The notes: generated from the letters alone by a model not told the origin. A stretch of 64,000 bases of DNA from Pararhodobacter sp. CCB-MM2 (GCF_001691415.1 NZ_LRRR01000004.1:186001-250000), one strand, 5' to 3'; positions 25,907 through 36,310 are shown, counted from the stretch's first letter. Translations and numbers: made by a program.

Positions 25907-26916
25907 GCCGTCACCACGCCGCGCCAGACAGCCGGGTCCTTGGCCTGTTCGCGCAGTTCCGCCGTTTCATGCGCGCGGTGGCAGAGCGAGTAATGCTCGG
26001 GGCCGACCTGCACCTCGACCGGTTCCTGCTTGCAGATCTCGGTCGCGAAGGGGCAGCGCGCACGGAAGCGGCAACCCTCGGGCGGGTGAAACAGCAGGGG
26101 CGGGCCGCCTTCGATGGGGGACAGCTCGCGCTCCTCGTCGGCCGAGAGTTCGGGAAAGGCGTTGTAAAGGCCGATGGTATAGGCATGCGAGGGCTTGGTC
26201 AGCACGTCGCGCACGGGGCCTTTTTCGACGACTTTGCCCGCGTACATCACGACCACATAGTCGCAGACATAGGCCACGACCGAGATGTCGTGCGTGACCA
26301 GCACGACCGACAGGCCGAATTCCCGCTGCAGGCGCGAGAAGGTGTCCAGCACCTGACGTTGGATGATCACATCGAGAGCGGTGACCGGCTCGTCGGCGAT
26401 CACGAGACGCGGGTTCAGCGCCAGCGACAGGGCAATCGAGGCACGCTGCCGCATGCCGCCCGAGAACTGGTGCGGATAGTCGCGCAGGCGCTTCATCTCC
26501 AGCCCGACCATGGCGAAGAGCTCCTCGGCGCGCTTCTTCGCCTCGGCTTTCTTCATGCCGCCGCGCTTGACCAACACCTCGACGATCTGGTCGCCGACGC
26601 GCCAGACCGGATCGAGCGCATTCATCGCCGATTGCGGGATATAGGCGATGTCGCGCCAGCGCAGGTCGTTCATCTCGCGCTCGGAGAGCTTGAGGATATC
26701 GCGCCCGTCGAACACGGCCTCGCCCCCCGCGAAGGCCGCGACCGAGGGCATGACGCGCAGGAGCGAGCGCACGGCAGTGGTCTTGCCGCAGCCGGATTCG
26801 CCCACGACACCGACGACCTTGCCCTCGGGCACGTCAAACGAGATGCCGTCGACGGCATGGACCGGGCCCTTGCGGGTTTTGTAGTGGATCTTCAGATCCT
26901 TGACCGAAAGCAGCAT
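25903..26916 (-). CDS. Peptide/dipeptide ABC importer ATP-binding protein (DppD-like)
   Basis: First ATPase of the importer, 337 aa. Walker [10 protein letters not shown], signature [15 protein letters not shown], Walker [13 protein letters not shown], and the oligo_HPY C-terminus [10 protein letters not shown]. Follows the DppC-like permease after four bases. Confidence 0.92.
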   Translation of the reverse strand: MLLSVKDLKIHYKTRKGPVHAVDGISFDVPEGKVVGVVGESGCGKTTAVRSLLRVMPSVAAFAGGEAVFDGRDILKLSEREMNDLRWRDIAYIPQSAMNALDPVWRVGDQIVEVLVKRGGMKKAEAKKRAEELFAMVGLEMKRLRDYPHQFSGGMRQRASIALSLALNPRLVIADEPVTALDVIIQRQVLDTFSRLQREFGLSVVLVTHDISVVAYVCDYVVVMYAGKVVEKGPVRDVLTKPSHAYTIGLYNAFPELSADEERELSPIEGGPPLLFHPPEGCRFRARCPFATEICKQEPVEVQVGPEHYSLCHRAHETAELREQAKDPAVWRGVVTA

Positions 26917-26920
26917 CGGC

Positions 26921-27895
26921 TCAGCCTTTCAGTTTCGGGAACAGGACTTCCTCGTAGCCGCGGCTGATGAAGAAGCCGGCCATGACGACGAGGACGATGC
27001 ACAGGCCGGGGGGCACGAACCAGTTGTACTGGCCGCGGCCCATGGCCTGACTGGCGTAGGCGTCTTGCAGCATGTAGCCCCAGCTTACGGTGTTCGACGG
27101 CCCGAAGCCGAGGAAGCTGACCGAGGCTTCCGTGAGGATTGCCCAACCGACCGCGACCGACGTGTAGAGGAAGGCCAAGGACAGCACGTTGGGCGCGATA
27201 TGCACGAAGAGGATGCGCCATTGCCCGGCGCCGGTGACGCGGGCGGCCTCGACAAAGGCGCGCTCGCGCAGGGACATGACCTGACTGCGGATCACGCGGG
27301 CCGAGTTCGGCCACAGGAGCAGGGCGATCCCGAGGACCACGTTCGACTGCGCGGCACCGAGGAACGAGGCCAGCACGATGACGAAGGGCAGGAAGGGGAT
27401 GCCCAGCGCGATATCGGCCAGACGCATCAGCAGGTTGTCGGCCCAGCCGCCGAAATAGCCCGAGATCAGGCCGACCAGCGTGCCGATCGCTACCACACAG
27501 AGCGCGGCGGTGATGCCGACGGCCAGCGCCGAGCGGGTGCCGATCACCAGCTGCGAGTAGATGTCGCGCCCGCCATAGGTGGTGCCGAGCCAATGCTCGC
27601 TCCCGGCAGGCAGGTTGCGGGCCAGCTGGTAGGTCTCTTCGTTCAGCAGGATTTCCAGCGGCTCGTAATGGATGAGTTGGTCGGCGAAGATCGCCGTCAG
27701 CACAAAGAGCGCGTAGATCACAAGGCCGATGGCGGCATAGGCGTTCTCGGAGGGAACCCGCCAGAAGGCGCGGAAGGCACGGCCGGCCATGGCGGCAAGG
27801 CCCGAGCGACGGGGGGCGCTGGCGAGGTCGGGCAGGCGCGCAAGGGCGCGCTGTTCGACGCTGCGGGCGCCCGCGGTATCAGTTGCTTGCGGCAA
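26921..27895 (-). CDS. Peptide/dipeptide ABC importer permease (DppC-like)
   Basis: Inner-membrane permease, 324 aa. It has an N-terminal cytoplasmic tail, an OppC_N-type first helix (NAYAAIGLVIYALFVLTAIF), a periplasmic loop with LGTTYGGRDIYSQLV, and the permease core with coupling motif EAARVTGAGQWRILFVHIAPN. TTG start at 27893-27895, supported by GAGG seven bases upstream; it overlaps the DppB gene by 17 bases. Confidence 0.88.
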   Translation of the reverse strand: MPQATDTAGARSVEQRALARLPDLASAPRRSGLAAMAGRAFRAFWRVPSENAYAAIGLVIYALFVLTAIFADQLIHYEPLEILLNEETYQLARNLPAGSEHWLGTTYGGRDIYSQLVIGTRSALAVGITAALCVVAIGTLVGLISGYFGGWADNLLMRLADIALGIPFLPFVIVLASFLGAAQSNVVLGIALLLWPNSARVIRSQVMSLRERAFVEAARVTGAGQWRILFVHIAPNVLSLAFLYTSVAVGWAILTEASVSFLGFGPSNTVSWGYMLQDAYASQAMGRGQYNWFVPPGLCIVLVVMAGFFISRGYEEVLFPKLKG

Positions 27896-28856
27896 GACGG
27901 ATCCTCGGGTCGAGCAGGTGATAGGTCATGTCGGCGATGAAGTTCATGGCGATCAGCACGGCGGTGATGATCAGGAACGCGCCCTGCGCCAGCGGGTAAT
28001 CCGAGGCCGAGACGGCGTTGACCAGCAGGCGGCCGATGCCGGGCCACGAGAAGATCGTCTCGACGACGACATTGCCGCCGATGGCGCTGCCGACACCCAG
28101 CGCGAAGGCGGTGGCGACGGGCAGCATGGCGTTGCGGGCGGCGTGGTTGAGGACGATGGTGCGCGAGCTGAGGCCCTTCATCTTGCCCATCGTCACGAAT
28201 TCCTCCTGCAGGATCTCGATCATGTTCGAGCGCATCAGCAGCAGCGGCAGGCCTTGCAGGTAGATGGCCAGCGTCAGCACCGGCAGGGCGAGGTGGCGCA
28301 GGTAATCCAGCGTGAAGATCCGCTCCCATTCGCTGTCATAGGACAGGCCGACCGTGTTGGCGCCGCCGGCCGGGAACCAGCCGAGGTGGAAGCTGAAGAA
28401 CGCCAGCAGCACCATGCCCAGCCAGAATTCCGGTGCGGCGCGGGTGGCGAGGGCCAGCGGGATGCCGATCCCCTCGACCGTGGTGCCCCGGCGCCAGGCC
28501 AGATAGGCCCCCGCGAGGACACCGAAGACATAGGCGACGACCAGCCCCGACATGGTCAGGATCACGGTGTTGGGCAGGGCCTCCATCACCACATCCGTGA
28601 CCGGGCGGCGATGGAAGAAGCTTTGGCCCAGATCACCCTGAAGGACGTTCTGGATGAAGATCAGGTACTGCTCGAACAGGCTCTTGTCCAAGCCGAAGCG
28701 GGCGATGAGCGCCTGCTGCTGCTCCAGCGTGGTGGTCTGGTCGATGAACGCGGCCAGGGGAGAGCCCGGCATGAGACGGAACATGAAGAACAGGATCGTT
28801 CCGACGATCCAGAGCACAAGGATCGAGTAGAACAATCTGGACAGCACGTATTTCAT
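27879..28856 (-). CDS. Peptide/dipeptide ABC importer permease (DppB-like)
   Basis: Inner-membrane permease, 325 aa, with the DppB/OppB opening (KYVLSRLFYSILVLWIVGTILFFM region, six helices overall) and coupling motif near TMGKMKGLSSRTIVLNHAARN. Pairs with the DppC-like permease. Follows the binding-protein gene after about 45 bases. Confidence 0.9.
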   Translation of the reverse strand: MKYVLSRLFYSILVLWIVGTILFFMFRLMPGSPLAAFIDQTTTLEQQQALIARFGLDKSLFEQYLIFIQNVLQGDLGQSFFHRRPVTDVVMEALPNTVILTMSGLVVAYVFGVLAGAYLAWRRGTTVEGIGIPLALATRAAPEFWLGMVLLAFFSFHLGWFPAGGANTVGLSYDSEWERIFTLDYLRHLALPVLTLAIYLQGLPLLLMRSNMIEILQEEFVTMGKMKGLSSRTIVLNHAARNAMLPVATAFALGVGSAIGGNVVVETIFSWPGIGRLLVNAVSASDYPLAQGAFLIITAVLIAMNFIADMTYHLLDPRIRLAASN

Positions 28857-28902
28857 GCCGGGCTCCGAGTTAGGTCAGGGTCTTACCGATGGACAGGCGC
28901 GA

Positions 28903-30573
28903 TCAGTATTGTTCGCTCACGCCAGCCGGATAGTGCAGCGCGCCATCGACGATGGAATAGCCGGCATCCTCGAGCATGGCCGTGACCACGTCCATGCCCA
29001 TCGGCACTTCCTCGGTCGCGGCATCGTACCAGAAGGGCAGGGCCGGCGAGACATGGCTGTTGGCCGGGCGTCCGAAGCCGTTGTAGGCCGCGCCGGTGAT
29101 CAGGCGACGGTTGACGGCAAACGACAAGGCGCGGCGGAAGGCCGGGTCATCGAAGGGCGCGCGGCGGCAGTTGAAGGCCAGGTACTGGAAGCCGATGTCG
29201 GTGACATCCACCACCTCGATATCGCCATCCGCGGCCGCGGCGTCGATCAAGAGCTGAGGATCGCCGGTGTAGTCGGTGAGGAAGTTCAGCTCACCCGAAC
29301 GGAGCATGCCCAGCGCAGCCTCGACGTTGAGGACAACGCGCATGATCAGACGCTCCACCTTCGGCGCGGCGAAGTGATCGGCGACGGCATCGAGCACCAC
29401 TTCCGACTGGTTCCAGCGGTTGAACTTGAACGGACCCGAGCCGACACGCGACTCCTCGAGCACGGCCTCGGCGCTTTCGCCTTCGGACAGGTTGGCCAGC
29501 AGCGGACCCCAGATATGCTCGGGGATGATGTTGAGCTTGGCCAGCGTCGACGTCTCGAAGGCCGCATTCGGCTGGGCCAGTTCCAGCGTGAAGGTGCGGT
29601 CGTCGATCTTCTCCAGCGCGACGATCGGGTCGACGAAGGGCTTGTACATCGGCGCAACGCCCGCCTGCTGCGGCGATTGCAGCGAGAACATCAGATCCTC
29701 GACGCGCACCGGCTCGCCATCGTGGAACGTCATGCCCTCGCGCATGGTGATCGTAGCCAGCGTGCCCTCGTCGTTCCAAGTGACCGATTCCGCGCCCGAG
29801 GGCTTGGGCAGGCCATCCTCGCCGATGCGCATGATGCGGTCCCAGATCAGCTCGGTCATCCAGCTGTCGCCGGCTCCCGAGATGTAATAGGGGTTGATCG
29901 CGTTCAGCTCGTTGGCCGTGTTCATGATCAGGTCCTTCTGATCGCCCAGCGGCTGGACGTTGGTGAAGGACAGGAAGTTCTTGATGCCCAGACCCGGCTG
30001 ATTGACCATGGTCGCCGCGTCGAACACCGTCTTGTCGAAGGCATAGGACTTGGTGGGGTAGACGAGGAACAGGTAAGGCTGGTCCTGGTTGATGATCTCC
30101 TGCGCCTGATAGATCAGCGCCTTGCGGGCTTCGCGATCCATCTCCAGACGCTGGGCTTCGGCCACGCGGTCGTATTCGGGGTTGTTGTAACCCACGAAGT
30201 TGTAGCCCACCTCGATGTTCTGTGAGTGGAACAGGTTCATCACGAATTCATCGGGGTCCGAACGTTCCGGGCGGCCGACCATCTGCCACATGGTCACATC
30301 CCAGCTGTCCCGGTTGTACCAGACGACATCCGACAGCTGGTTTTGCGGCAGGCCCGAGACGGTCACGTCAAGGCCCAGATCGCTCCATACCTGCGCGATC
30401 AGTTCTGCCGCCTGATATTGCTGCGGGTTGGCGGCTTGCGCGCGGCTGTAGAGCGTCAGCGCGCGCACGGGGGTCGTGGCCTGCGCCAGCGCGACCTTGG
30501 GCAGCCCGGCAAGGCTGGCCACCAATGCGCCCGAGGCGCTGGTGCTGAGGAATTTTCTGCGAGTGATGGACAT
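28903..30573 (-). CDS. Peptide-type ABC importer substrate-binding protein (Tat signal)
   Basis: Family-5 periplasmic binding protein, 556 aa, that delivers the substrate to the Dpp-like permeases. The N-terminus ITRRKFLSTSASGALVASL is a twin-arginine type signal, as in many alphaproteobacterial family-5 proteins. The core has LTDYTGDPQ-like and YLAFNCRRAPFDDPAFRRAL motifs, the latter typical of SBP_bac_5. ATG at 30571-30573 with GGAGG eight bases upstream; a longer frame reaches 30600. Promoter-proximal gene of the importer operon and divergent from an M28-fold peptidase gene, which suggests that the imported compound is hydrolysed by the enzymes of the region. Confidence 0.9.
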   Translation of the reverse strand: MSITRRKFLSTSASGALVASLAGLPKVALAQATTPVRALTLYSRAQAANPQQYQAAELIAQVWSDLGLDVTVSGLPQNQLSDVVWYNRDSWDVTMWQMVGRPERSDPDEFVMNLFHSQNIEVGYNFVGYNNPEYDRVAEAQRLEMDREARKALIYQAQEIINQDQPYLFLVYPTKSYAFDKTVFDAATMVNQPGLGIKNFLSFTNVQPLGDQKDLIMNTANELNAINPYYISGAGDSWMTELIWDRIMRIGEDGLPKPSGAESVTWNDEGTLATITMREGMTFHDGEPVRVEDLMFSLQSPQQAGVAPMYKPFVDPIVALEKIDDRTFTLELAQPNAAFETSTLAKLNIIPEHIWGPLLANLSEGESAEAVLEESRVGSGPFKFNRWNQSEVVLDAVADHFAAPKVERLIMRVVLNVEAALGMLRSGELNFLTDYTGDPQLLIDAAAADGDIEVVDVTDIGFQYLAFNCRRAPFDDPAFRRALSFAVNRRLITGAAYNGFGRPANSHVSPALPFWYDAATEEVPMGMDVVTAMLEDAGYSIVDGALHYPAGVSEQY

Positions 30574-30649
30574 CGTCGTTACCTCCGTTGGGGTCGGCAC
30601 AGGATGGTCGGCCGGTTTCTCTCAGTTGGGGGATTTGTTTCGCTAGCCG

Positions 30650-30661
30650 AAAACTTGTTTT
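30650..30661. promoter_or_regulatory. AT-rich palindrome in the importer/M28 divergent region
   Basis: AAAAC-TT-GTTTT with perfect arms lies between the divergent importer and M28 genes. Just before it is TTTCG-CTAGC-CGAAA (30639-30653), also a perfect 5-bp inverted repeat overlapping it. These are candidate regulator sites. They resemble, but do not match in spacing, the pair of sites near the IclR gene. Confidence 0.35.
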
Positions 30662-30728
30662 ATTTACTATGGAACATGCGAAACATCAGGTAAACAAGAA
30701 TCACCAACAGGAACGGAAATCTCTCCCC

Positions 30729-32474
30729 ATGGAACGCACGGAAGTCTCAATAATTGAGCAGGTAACCCTTGATCACGCTTGGGAATTGGTCACCACTTTC
30801 GCAGGTCGCGAACGGTGGCGTCCTGAGGATGTCAATGACGCGGGCGATCTGATCGCCGACCGTCTGAAGGCGCTGGGCCTTCCCGTCACGGTGCATCGCC
30901 CGACGGTCTGCCTGTCGATTCCCCTCTCGGCCAGTGTGACGCTGGATGGCGAGGAAATGTTCGCCAAGCCCCCGTCCTCGTCCAAGAGTTGCCCGCAAGG
31001 GGTCCCCGGCGAGCTGTTCTATATGCCCGCCCAGAAATCCTCGCTGCGCAGCTATAACAAGAAGGCCATGGCGTTCTTCGGCGAGGGCGTCGGCACCGAT
31101 GCCGAGATGCGCGAAAAAGTGGCAGGCAAGATCCTGATTACCGAGGGTTTCGGCAATCCGGCGCTGGCCGCCATCGCGATGGATTGGGGCGCCATCGGTC
31201 TCATCGCCGTCAATCCGGGCGTCGACACGCATTGGGGCACCTGCACCACGGTTTGGGGTTCGCCCGACCTCGACGATTTCGGTCGCAAGCCGACGATCCC
31301 GGTGATCGCCGTTGCCAATCCGGTAGGCACAAAGCTGATCGAGCGGGCCAAGAAGGGTGCGACCGAGGTCACGATCAAGACCGAGATGCAGGAAGGCTGG
31401 TTCGAGCAGGCGATTCCGGTCGTCGAGATCCCCGGAACCGTCGAGCCCGAGAAATTCGTCCTGCTGCACGGACACTATGATTCGTGGGATGTGGGCGTCG
31501 GCGACAACGCCACGGGCGACGCGACGATGCTGGAAGTCGCGCGCGTGCTTTGGGAGAATCGCGACAAGCTCTACCGCTCGGTCCGCGTGGCCTGGTGGCC
31601 GGGGCATTCGACCGGGCGTTATGCCGGCTCGACCTGGTTCTCGGACCATTTCGCGCTGGATCTCGACGCGAATTGCGTGATGCAGGTGAATTGCGACAGC
31701 CCCGGCTGCCGTTGGGCCACGTCCTACCACCAGACCACCTCGATGACCGAGACCTGGGCGCTGGTGAAGGACGTGATCGAGCAGATCGCCGGCCAGACCC
31801 CGGTGATGCAGCGCCCGCATCAGGCGGGGGATTATTCCTTCAACAACATCGGGATTTCGTCCTTCTTCATGCTGTCCTCGACCATGCCGGACGATCTGCG
31901 GGCCGAGAAAGGCTATTACGCCGTCTCGGGCTGCGGCGGGAACATCGCCTGGCATACCGAGAACGACACGATGGAGATCGCCGACAAGGGTGTGTTGGAC
32001 ACCGACATCAAGATCTACCTCGAATCGGTCTGGCGCGTGGCCAATGCGCCCGTGATCCCGGTCGATTGGCGCGCGACATTGGTCGAATTCCGCGAGACCG
32101 CGGCGAAATACACCAAGGCTGCGGGCGAGGCGGTGGACCTGAAGGCCGTGAGCGGCGCCATCGAGGCTTTGGGTGGCGCGCTCGACGCCTTCTATGCGGG
32201 GGTCGAGGCCGGTTCCATTCCGGCGGCCAAGGCCAATGAGGTGCAGATGCGCCTCGCGCGGATCCTCGTGCCGGTGAACTACACCACCGCGCCGCGCTTC
32301 ACTCATGACCCGGCGATCACCCGCGCGCCCTTGCCGCTGATCGAGGGGGTGATGGACCTCGCCCATGTCCCCGCCGAAATGCGCAATGTCACGCTGACCC
32401 AGTTGATGCGCGGCGCGAACCGCACGGCGGCGGCGCTGATCGAGGCGAAGCGGCTGGTCGACAGCGCGCTCTGA
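30729..32474 (+). CDS. M28-fold peptidase, variant active site (paralog 1)
   Basis: A 581-aa M28-family protein with an inserted PA-like domain (about 90-235). Zinc ligands expected from the fold are present: His249, Asp259, Asp323 and His409 (HTENDT). The family's catalytic Glu-Glu (general base plus metal ligand) aligns with His293-Ser294 in WWPGHSTGRYAGS. ATG at 30729 is chosen as the start of the conserved protein; upstream text has no ribosome site, and that at 30729 is also weak. No signal peptide, so cytoplasmic. Diverges from the peptide importer. It may cleave imported peptides or amides by altered chemistry, or be a non-catalytic binding protein. Confidence 0.85.
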   Translation: MERTEVSIIEQVTLDHAWELVTTFAGRERWRPEDVNDAGDLIADRLKALGLPVTVHRPTVCLSIPLSASVTLDGEEMFAKPPSSSKSCPQGVPGELFYMPAQKSSLRSYNKKAMAFFGEGVGTDAEMREKVAGKILITEGFGNPALAAIAMDWGAIGLIAVNPGVDTHWGTCTTVWGSPDLDDFGRKPTIPVIAVANPVGTKLIERAKKGATEVTIKTEMQEGWFEQAIPVVEIPGTVEPEKFVLLHGHYDSWDVGVGDNATGDATMLEVARVLWENRDKLYRSVRVAWWPGHSTGRYAGSTWFSDHFALDLDANCVMQVNCDSPGCRWATSYHQTTSMTETWALVKDVIEQIAGQTPVMQRPHQAGDYSFNNIGISSFFMLSSTMPDDLRAEKGYYAVSGCGGNIAWHTENDTMEIADKGVLDTDIKIYLESVWRVANAPVIPVDWRATLVEFRETAAKYTKAAGEAVDLKAVSGAIEALGGALDAFYAGVEAGSIPAAKANEVQMRLARILVPVNYTTAPRFTHDPAITRAPLPLIEGVMDLAHVPAEMRNVTLTQLMRGANRTAAALIEAKRLVDSAL

Positions 32475-32489
32475 CCGGGTGCCAAAAGG

Positions 32490-32522
32490 AAACCCCGCGC
32501 GAGCGATCGCGCGGGGTTTTTT
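32490..32522 (+). terminator. Strong Rho-independent terminator
   Basis: 13-bp perfect stem AAACCCCGCGCGA / TCGCGCGGGGTTT, four-base loop, T-run ending at 32522. Ends the M28 paralog 1 gene; the converging hyuB stop is 19 bases beyond. Confidence 0.92.
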
Positions 32523-32540
32523 CTTATCATGTTGAGGGGG

Positions 32541-34232
32541 TTACTCGGCGGCCAACGGCCTGCTGATCTGCCCGTCCTCTTCGACCTGAACGCCGTAATC
32601 CCGCGCCGCGCCCTCGGGCGTGACATAGCCCAGCCGCAGGTCGCGGGCGATCAGGGCGGCATCGCGCTCGGCCGGGTCGCCGAAGCCGCCGCCGCCCGGT
32701 TGGGCGAAGCGACATAGATCTCCTTTCTCCATCACCCCGCGACCCGAACGCGCGAAAGGGGCATCGTCGCGGATCTGGATCACGCCGGCCGCGCCGGGCA
32801 ACGCGCCCTCGCGGCCCATCGCGGGCTCGACTAGCCGTCCGCCCGAGAAGGCGACCTGCACCGGCGTGTCATTGAGGCATTCCATCACCGTCTCCTGACC
32901 CAGACCGCCCCGGAACTTCCCCGCCCCGCCGGTATCGGGCCGCAACTCGCGCGAGACGACGCGGAATGGCGCCTCCAGCTCGAACAGCTCGACCGAGGTG
33001 GTGGCGATGTTGCCCGGGAAGACAACAGCGGAATTGCCGTCGCGGTCGCGGAAGGCGCCTTGCCCGCCCTGGGCGTTGTAATGCGACAAGAATTCCCGCC
33101 CGTCCGGCCCGGTGCCCGAGAATTTCTCGGTCCAGAGCGGATAGGTCCCGGACGGTGCCATCGCGAGCTCCGGCGCCACCTGATAGATCGCGCCCATCAG
33201 TGCCTCGACCGTGAAATACGACAGAAGCGAGCGGTACATGCCCGGCGCCGGGAAGGTCGGGTTCAGCACCGTGCCTTCCGGCACCGACAGCACCACCGGC
33301 CGGAAGGCGCCCGCATTCATCGGCAGGTCGGGGCAGAGCGTGGCGATGAAGGGGAAGACCGAATAGGCTCGGGTGATGTTCAAGACCGCGTTGATCGGCA
33401 TCGCCACCTGCGCCGAGGTGCCGGTGAAATCGAGATGCACCGCGCCCTCGCGCACCTGCAGCGTCACGGCGATCTTCAGCCGCGCGCCCTTGTCGTCGGT
33501 GATCTCGTGGAACACTTCGGAATGCGCCTCGCCCAAAGGCAGGCGCGAGAGGGCCTTGCGGAACATGCCCTCGGTCGCGTCGCAGATCTGGGTCGCGAGG
33601 TCTTCGAGCTGTTCCAGCCCGAAATCCTCCATCAGCGCGACGATGCCCTTGGCGCCGACGCGGTTGGCGGCGATCTGGGCCGAAATGTCGCCCAGAACCT
33701 TCTCGGACATGCGGACGTTGCGTGCGAGCAGGCGATAGAGCTCGTCATTGCGCTCGCCCGCGCGCCAGAGCTTCGAGACCGGGATGATGACCCCCTCCTC
33801 GTAGACCTCGCGCGCGTCGGTGGCGCCGAGCCGCCCACCCATATCGGCATGATGCGCGCAGGTGCAGGCGAAACCGGCAAGCCGGCCCCGGTGGAAGATC
33901 GGCGTCGCCACGAAGACATCGGGCGCATGGCCCGCGCCGACCCAGGGGTCGTTGCAGATCAGGATATCGCCGTCCTCCAGCGTCTCGGCCGGGTAGGTGT
34001 CCAGCATCTCGCGGATCACCGTGGGCGTCGATCCGGCCTGACCGGGGGTGCATTGGCTCGATTGTGCCAGCATGGTGCCCCGGGCGTCATAGAGCGCGCA
34101 GGCGTAGTCCTGATTGTCGCGCACGATGAGCGAGAAGGCGGTGCGTTCCAGCGTCGTCGCGATCTCGTCCGCGACCGAGATCAGGCGTGACCACATGACC
34201 TGCAGGCGGATGGCGTCGAAGGCATGGGTCAT
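32541..34232 (-). CDS. hyuB: Hydantoinase B/oxoprolinase family protein (HyuB, copy 1)
   Basis: The 563-aa HyuB-type subunit of an ATP-dependent cyclic-amide hydrolase, expected to complex with the adjacent HyuA. The family start LQVMWSRLISVADEIATTLERTAFS and the internal LICNDPWVGAGHAPDVFVATP and FAPSGT/GGLGQETVMEC texts mark the hydantoinase_B domain. Overlaps hyuA by four bases (ATGA). Last gene of the M20-M20-hyuA-hyuB operon. HyuA/HyuB proteins open N-substituted hydantoins, 5-oxoproline and related rings; acetone carboxylase subunits are relatives, so the exact reaction is unknown. Confidence 0.9.
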   Translation of the reverse strand: MTHAFDAIRLQVMWSRLISVADEIATTLERTAFSLIVRDNQDYACALYDARGTMLAQSSQCTPGQAGSTPTVIREMLDTYPAETLEDGDILICNDPWVGAGHAPDVFVATPIFHRGRLAGFACTCAHHADMGGRLGATDAREVYEEGVIIPVSKLWRAGERNDELYRLLARNVRMSEKVLGDISAQIAANRVGAKGIVALMEDFGLEQLEDLATQICDATEGMFRKALSRLPLGEAHSEVFHEITDDKGARLKIAVTLQVREGAVHLDFTGTSAQVAMPINAVLNITRAYSVFPFIATLCPDLPMNAGAFRPVVLSVPEGTVLNPTFPAPGMYRSLLSYFTVEALMGAIYQVAPELAMAPSGTYPLWTEKFSGTGPDGREFLSHYNAQGGQGAFRDRDGNSAVVFPGNIATTSVELFELEAPFRVVSRELRPDTGGAGKFRGGLGQETVMECLNDTPVQVAFSGGRLVEPAMGREGALPGAAGVIQIRDDAPFARSGRGVMEKGDLCRFAQPGGGGFGDPAERDAALIARDLRLGYVTPEGAARDYGVQVEEDGQISRPLAAE

Positions 34233-36310
34233 GCGCGGGCTCCGGTGGTGATTTCCAGCCAGCCGGCTGCATTGCGGCGGGCCTCGGCGCCGGTGCCAAT
34301 ATGGATCGTGGCGCCGGGCTGGATGAGGATGGCGGGGCCGGCGATGACCTCCGGCGCGCCGGGGGCGAGAGCGGCGAAGCGCAGGATGCGCGTGTCGACC
34401 ATCGCGCCTTGGGACTGGTCCCAGACCTTGCGGCGGCGGGTCTCGGCCTGGTCGGCGGGCAGGGGGGTGAAGCCCGGCCCCTGCGTCTCGGCCATGGCTT
34501 CGACGCGCAGGGTCACGATCTCGACCTGCATGTCGTCATAGACATAGCCATAGGCCTCCAGATAGGCCGTCCGGAACGCCTCGGCGATGGCGCCGCGGCC
34601 GAGATCCTCCAGCGGCACGCGCAGCTGATGGCCCTGACCGATGTAGCGCAGATCGGCGAACAGGCTGAAGCGTTGCGGCGCGCCGGGAGCGGAGGCCGCG
34701 ATAATCGCGCCCGCCTGTGCCTGCAAATCGCCATAGACCTCGGCCAGCGCCGCCTCGTCCAGCTCGTCGAGCCGGCGCGGATAGGAGCGCGCGACCTCGT
34801 AGCTGGGCTCGGCCATCAGGAAACCCAGGGCCGAGAACACCCCGGCGGCCTCGGGGACGATGATCTTCGGCACCTTCAGCTTGCGGGCGATCTCCATCGC
34901 ATGCAGGGGCCCGCCGCCGCCAAAGGCCACCATCGCCGTGCGGGTCAGGTCGCCCGCGTTCTCGGCGGCATAGATGCGCGCGGCCTGGCTCATGTTTTCG
35001 TTGACGATCTCGAGGATCGCGGCGGCGGCTTCCAGCACCGTCAGGCCGAGCTTGTCCGCCACTTCGCGCACGATGGCGTCCTCGGCGGCCTTGCGGTCCA
35101 GCGTGATGCCCCCCGCCGCGAATTCCGCCGGATCGAGGTAGCCGAGCACGAGGTTCGCATCCGTCACCGTCGGCAACAACCCGCCGCGCCCGAAACAGGC
35201 GGGGCCCGGATCGGCGACGGCGCTTTCGGGGCCGACCTTCAGCCGCCCGAGGTCATCGACATGGGCAATCGACCCGCCGCCCGCGCCGATCTCGATCAGA
35301 TCGACGGTCGGCACGGCCAGAGGCGTGCCCGAGCCGCGGCGGAAGCGGTGCACGCGGTCGACCTCATAGGCGCGGGTGATCGGCATCTCGCCGCGTCGGA
35401 TGAGGCAGGTCTTCGCGGTGGTGCCGCCCATGTCGAAGGCGATGGCATCCGGGTGACCGGCCAGCCGCGCGAGGTTGCGGGCGGCCAGCACACCGCCGAC
35501 GGGGCCGGATTCCGCCAGCCGGACCGGGGCCTGACGGGCGGTGCCGGCGGTGATCACGCCGCCGCCCGATTGCATCAGGTACAGCGGCACGCCATGCCCG
35601 CGCTCGGCCAGAGCACTTTCCACGCCGGCCAGATACCGGTCGACTTTGGGCTTCACATAGGCATTGAGCGTGGTGGTGGTGAAGCGCTCGAATTCGCGGA
35701 TCTCGGGCAGCACGTCCGAGGAGAGGGACAGCGACAGGTCGATGCCCTGCGCGGCGGCGACGGCGGCGACCTGACGTTCGTGCGCGGGATTGGCATAGGC
35801 GTTGAGAAAGCAGATCGAGACGCTCTCGATGCCCTTCAGTTTCAGATCCTCCAGCACTTCGGCGACCTCGGCGGGATCGACCGGCGTGACCTCGGCCCCG
35901 TCGGGCGCCATGCGGCCCGCCACCCCAAGGCGCAGGTCACGCTCGACGATGGGCTTGGGGTATTCCTGACGGATGTCGTAGATGTCGTAGCGGATCTCGC
36001 GCCGGGTCTCGATGATGTCGCGAAAGCCCTTGTTGGTCAGCAGCGCGGTCTTCGCGCCCTTGCGTTCGAGGATTGCGTTGATCACCAGAGTGGTGCCGTG
36101 GATCAGCACCTTCAGCCCCTCGGAGAGGCCCGGATGACGCGCAGCGAGGGCGTCGATGCCCTGCATCAGACCGTCCTCTGGCGCCTCGGGGGTGGTGGCG
36201 ACTTTCAACGTCTCGATCCGGCCGGTGGCGACCTCATAGAGGATGAAATCGGTGAAGCTGCCGCCGATATCGCAGCCGATGCGGTACTCGCTGAGGGGCA
36301 TATCCTTCAT
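34229..36310 (-). CDS. hyuA: Hydantoinase A/oxoprolinase family protein (HyuA, copy 1)
   Basis: ATP-binding subunit of a cyclic-amide hydrolase, 693 aa. It shows the actin-fold phosphate motif DIGGSFTDFIL near residue 14 and the second DMGGTTAKTCLI near residue 295, plus IHGTTLVINAIL and GAGGGSIAHVD, all typical of HyuA/OplA. HyuA uses ATP to activate the ring amide. Overlaps the M20 peptidase upstream and hyuB downstream by four bases each, so four genes are tightly coupled. The M20 partners could remove the N-carbamoyl or amino-acid product. Confidence 0.92.
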   Translation of the reverse strand: MKDMPLSEYRIGCDIGGSFTDFILYEVATGRIETLKVATTPEAPEDGLMQGIDALAARHPGLSEGLKVLIHGTTLVINAILERKGAKTALLTNKGFRDIIETRREIRYDIYDIRQEYPKPIVERDLRLGVAGRMAPDGAEVTPVDPAEVAEVLEDLKLKGIESVSICFLNAYANPAHERQVAAVAAAQGIDLSLSLSSDVLPEIREFERFTTTTLNAYVKPKVDRYLAGVESALAERGHGVPLYLMQSGGGVITAGTARQAPVRLAESGPVGGVLAARNLARLAGHPDAIAFDMGGTTAKTCLIRRGEMPITRAYEVDRVHRFRRGSGTPLAVPTVDLIEIGAGGGSIAHVDDLGRLKVGPESAVADPGPACFGRGGLLPTVTDANLVLGYLDPAEFAAGGITLDRKAAEDAIVREVADKLGLTVLEAAAAILEIVNENMSQAARIYAAENAGDLTRTAMVAFGGGGPLHAMEIARKLKVPKIIVPEAAGVFSALGFLMAEPSYEVARSYPRRLDELDEAALAEVYGDLQAQAGAIIAASAPGAPQRFSLFADLRYIGQGHQLRVPLEDLGRGAIAEAFRTAYLEAYGYVYDDMQVEIVTLRVEAMAETQGPGFTPLPADQAETRRRKVWDQSQGAMVDTRILRFAALAPGAPEVIAGPAILIQPGATIHIGTGAEARRNAAGWLEITTGARA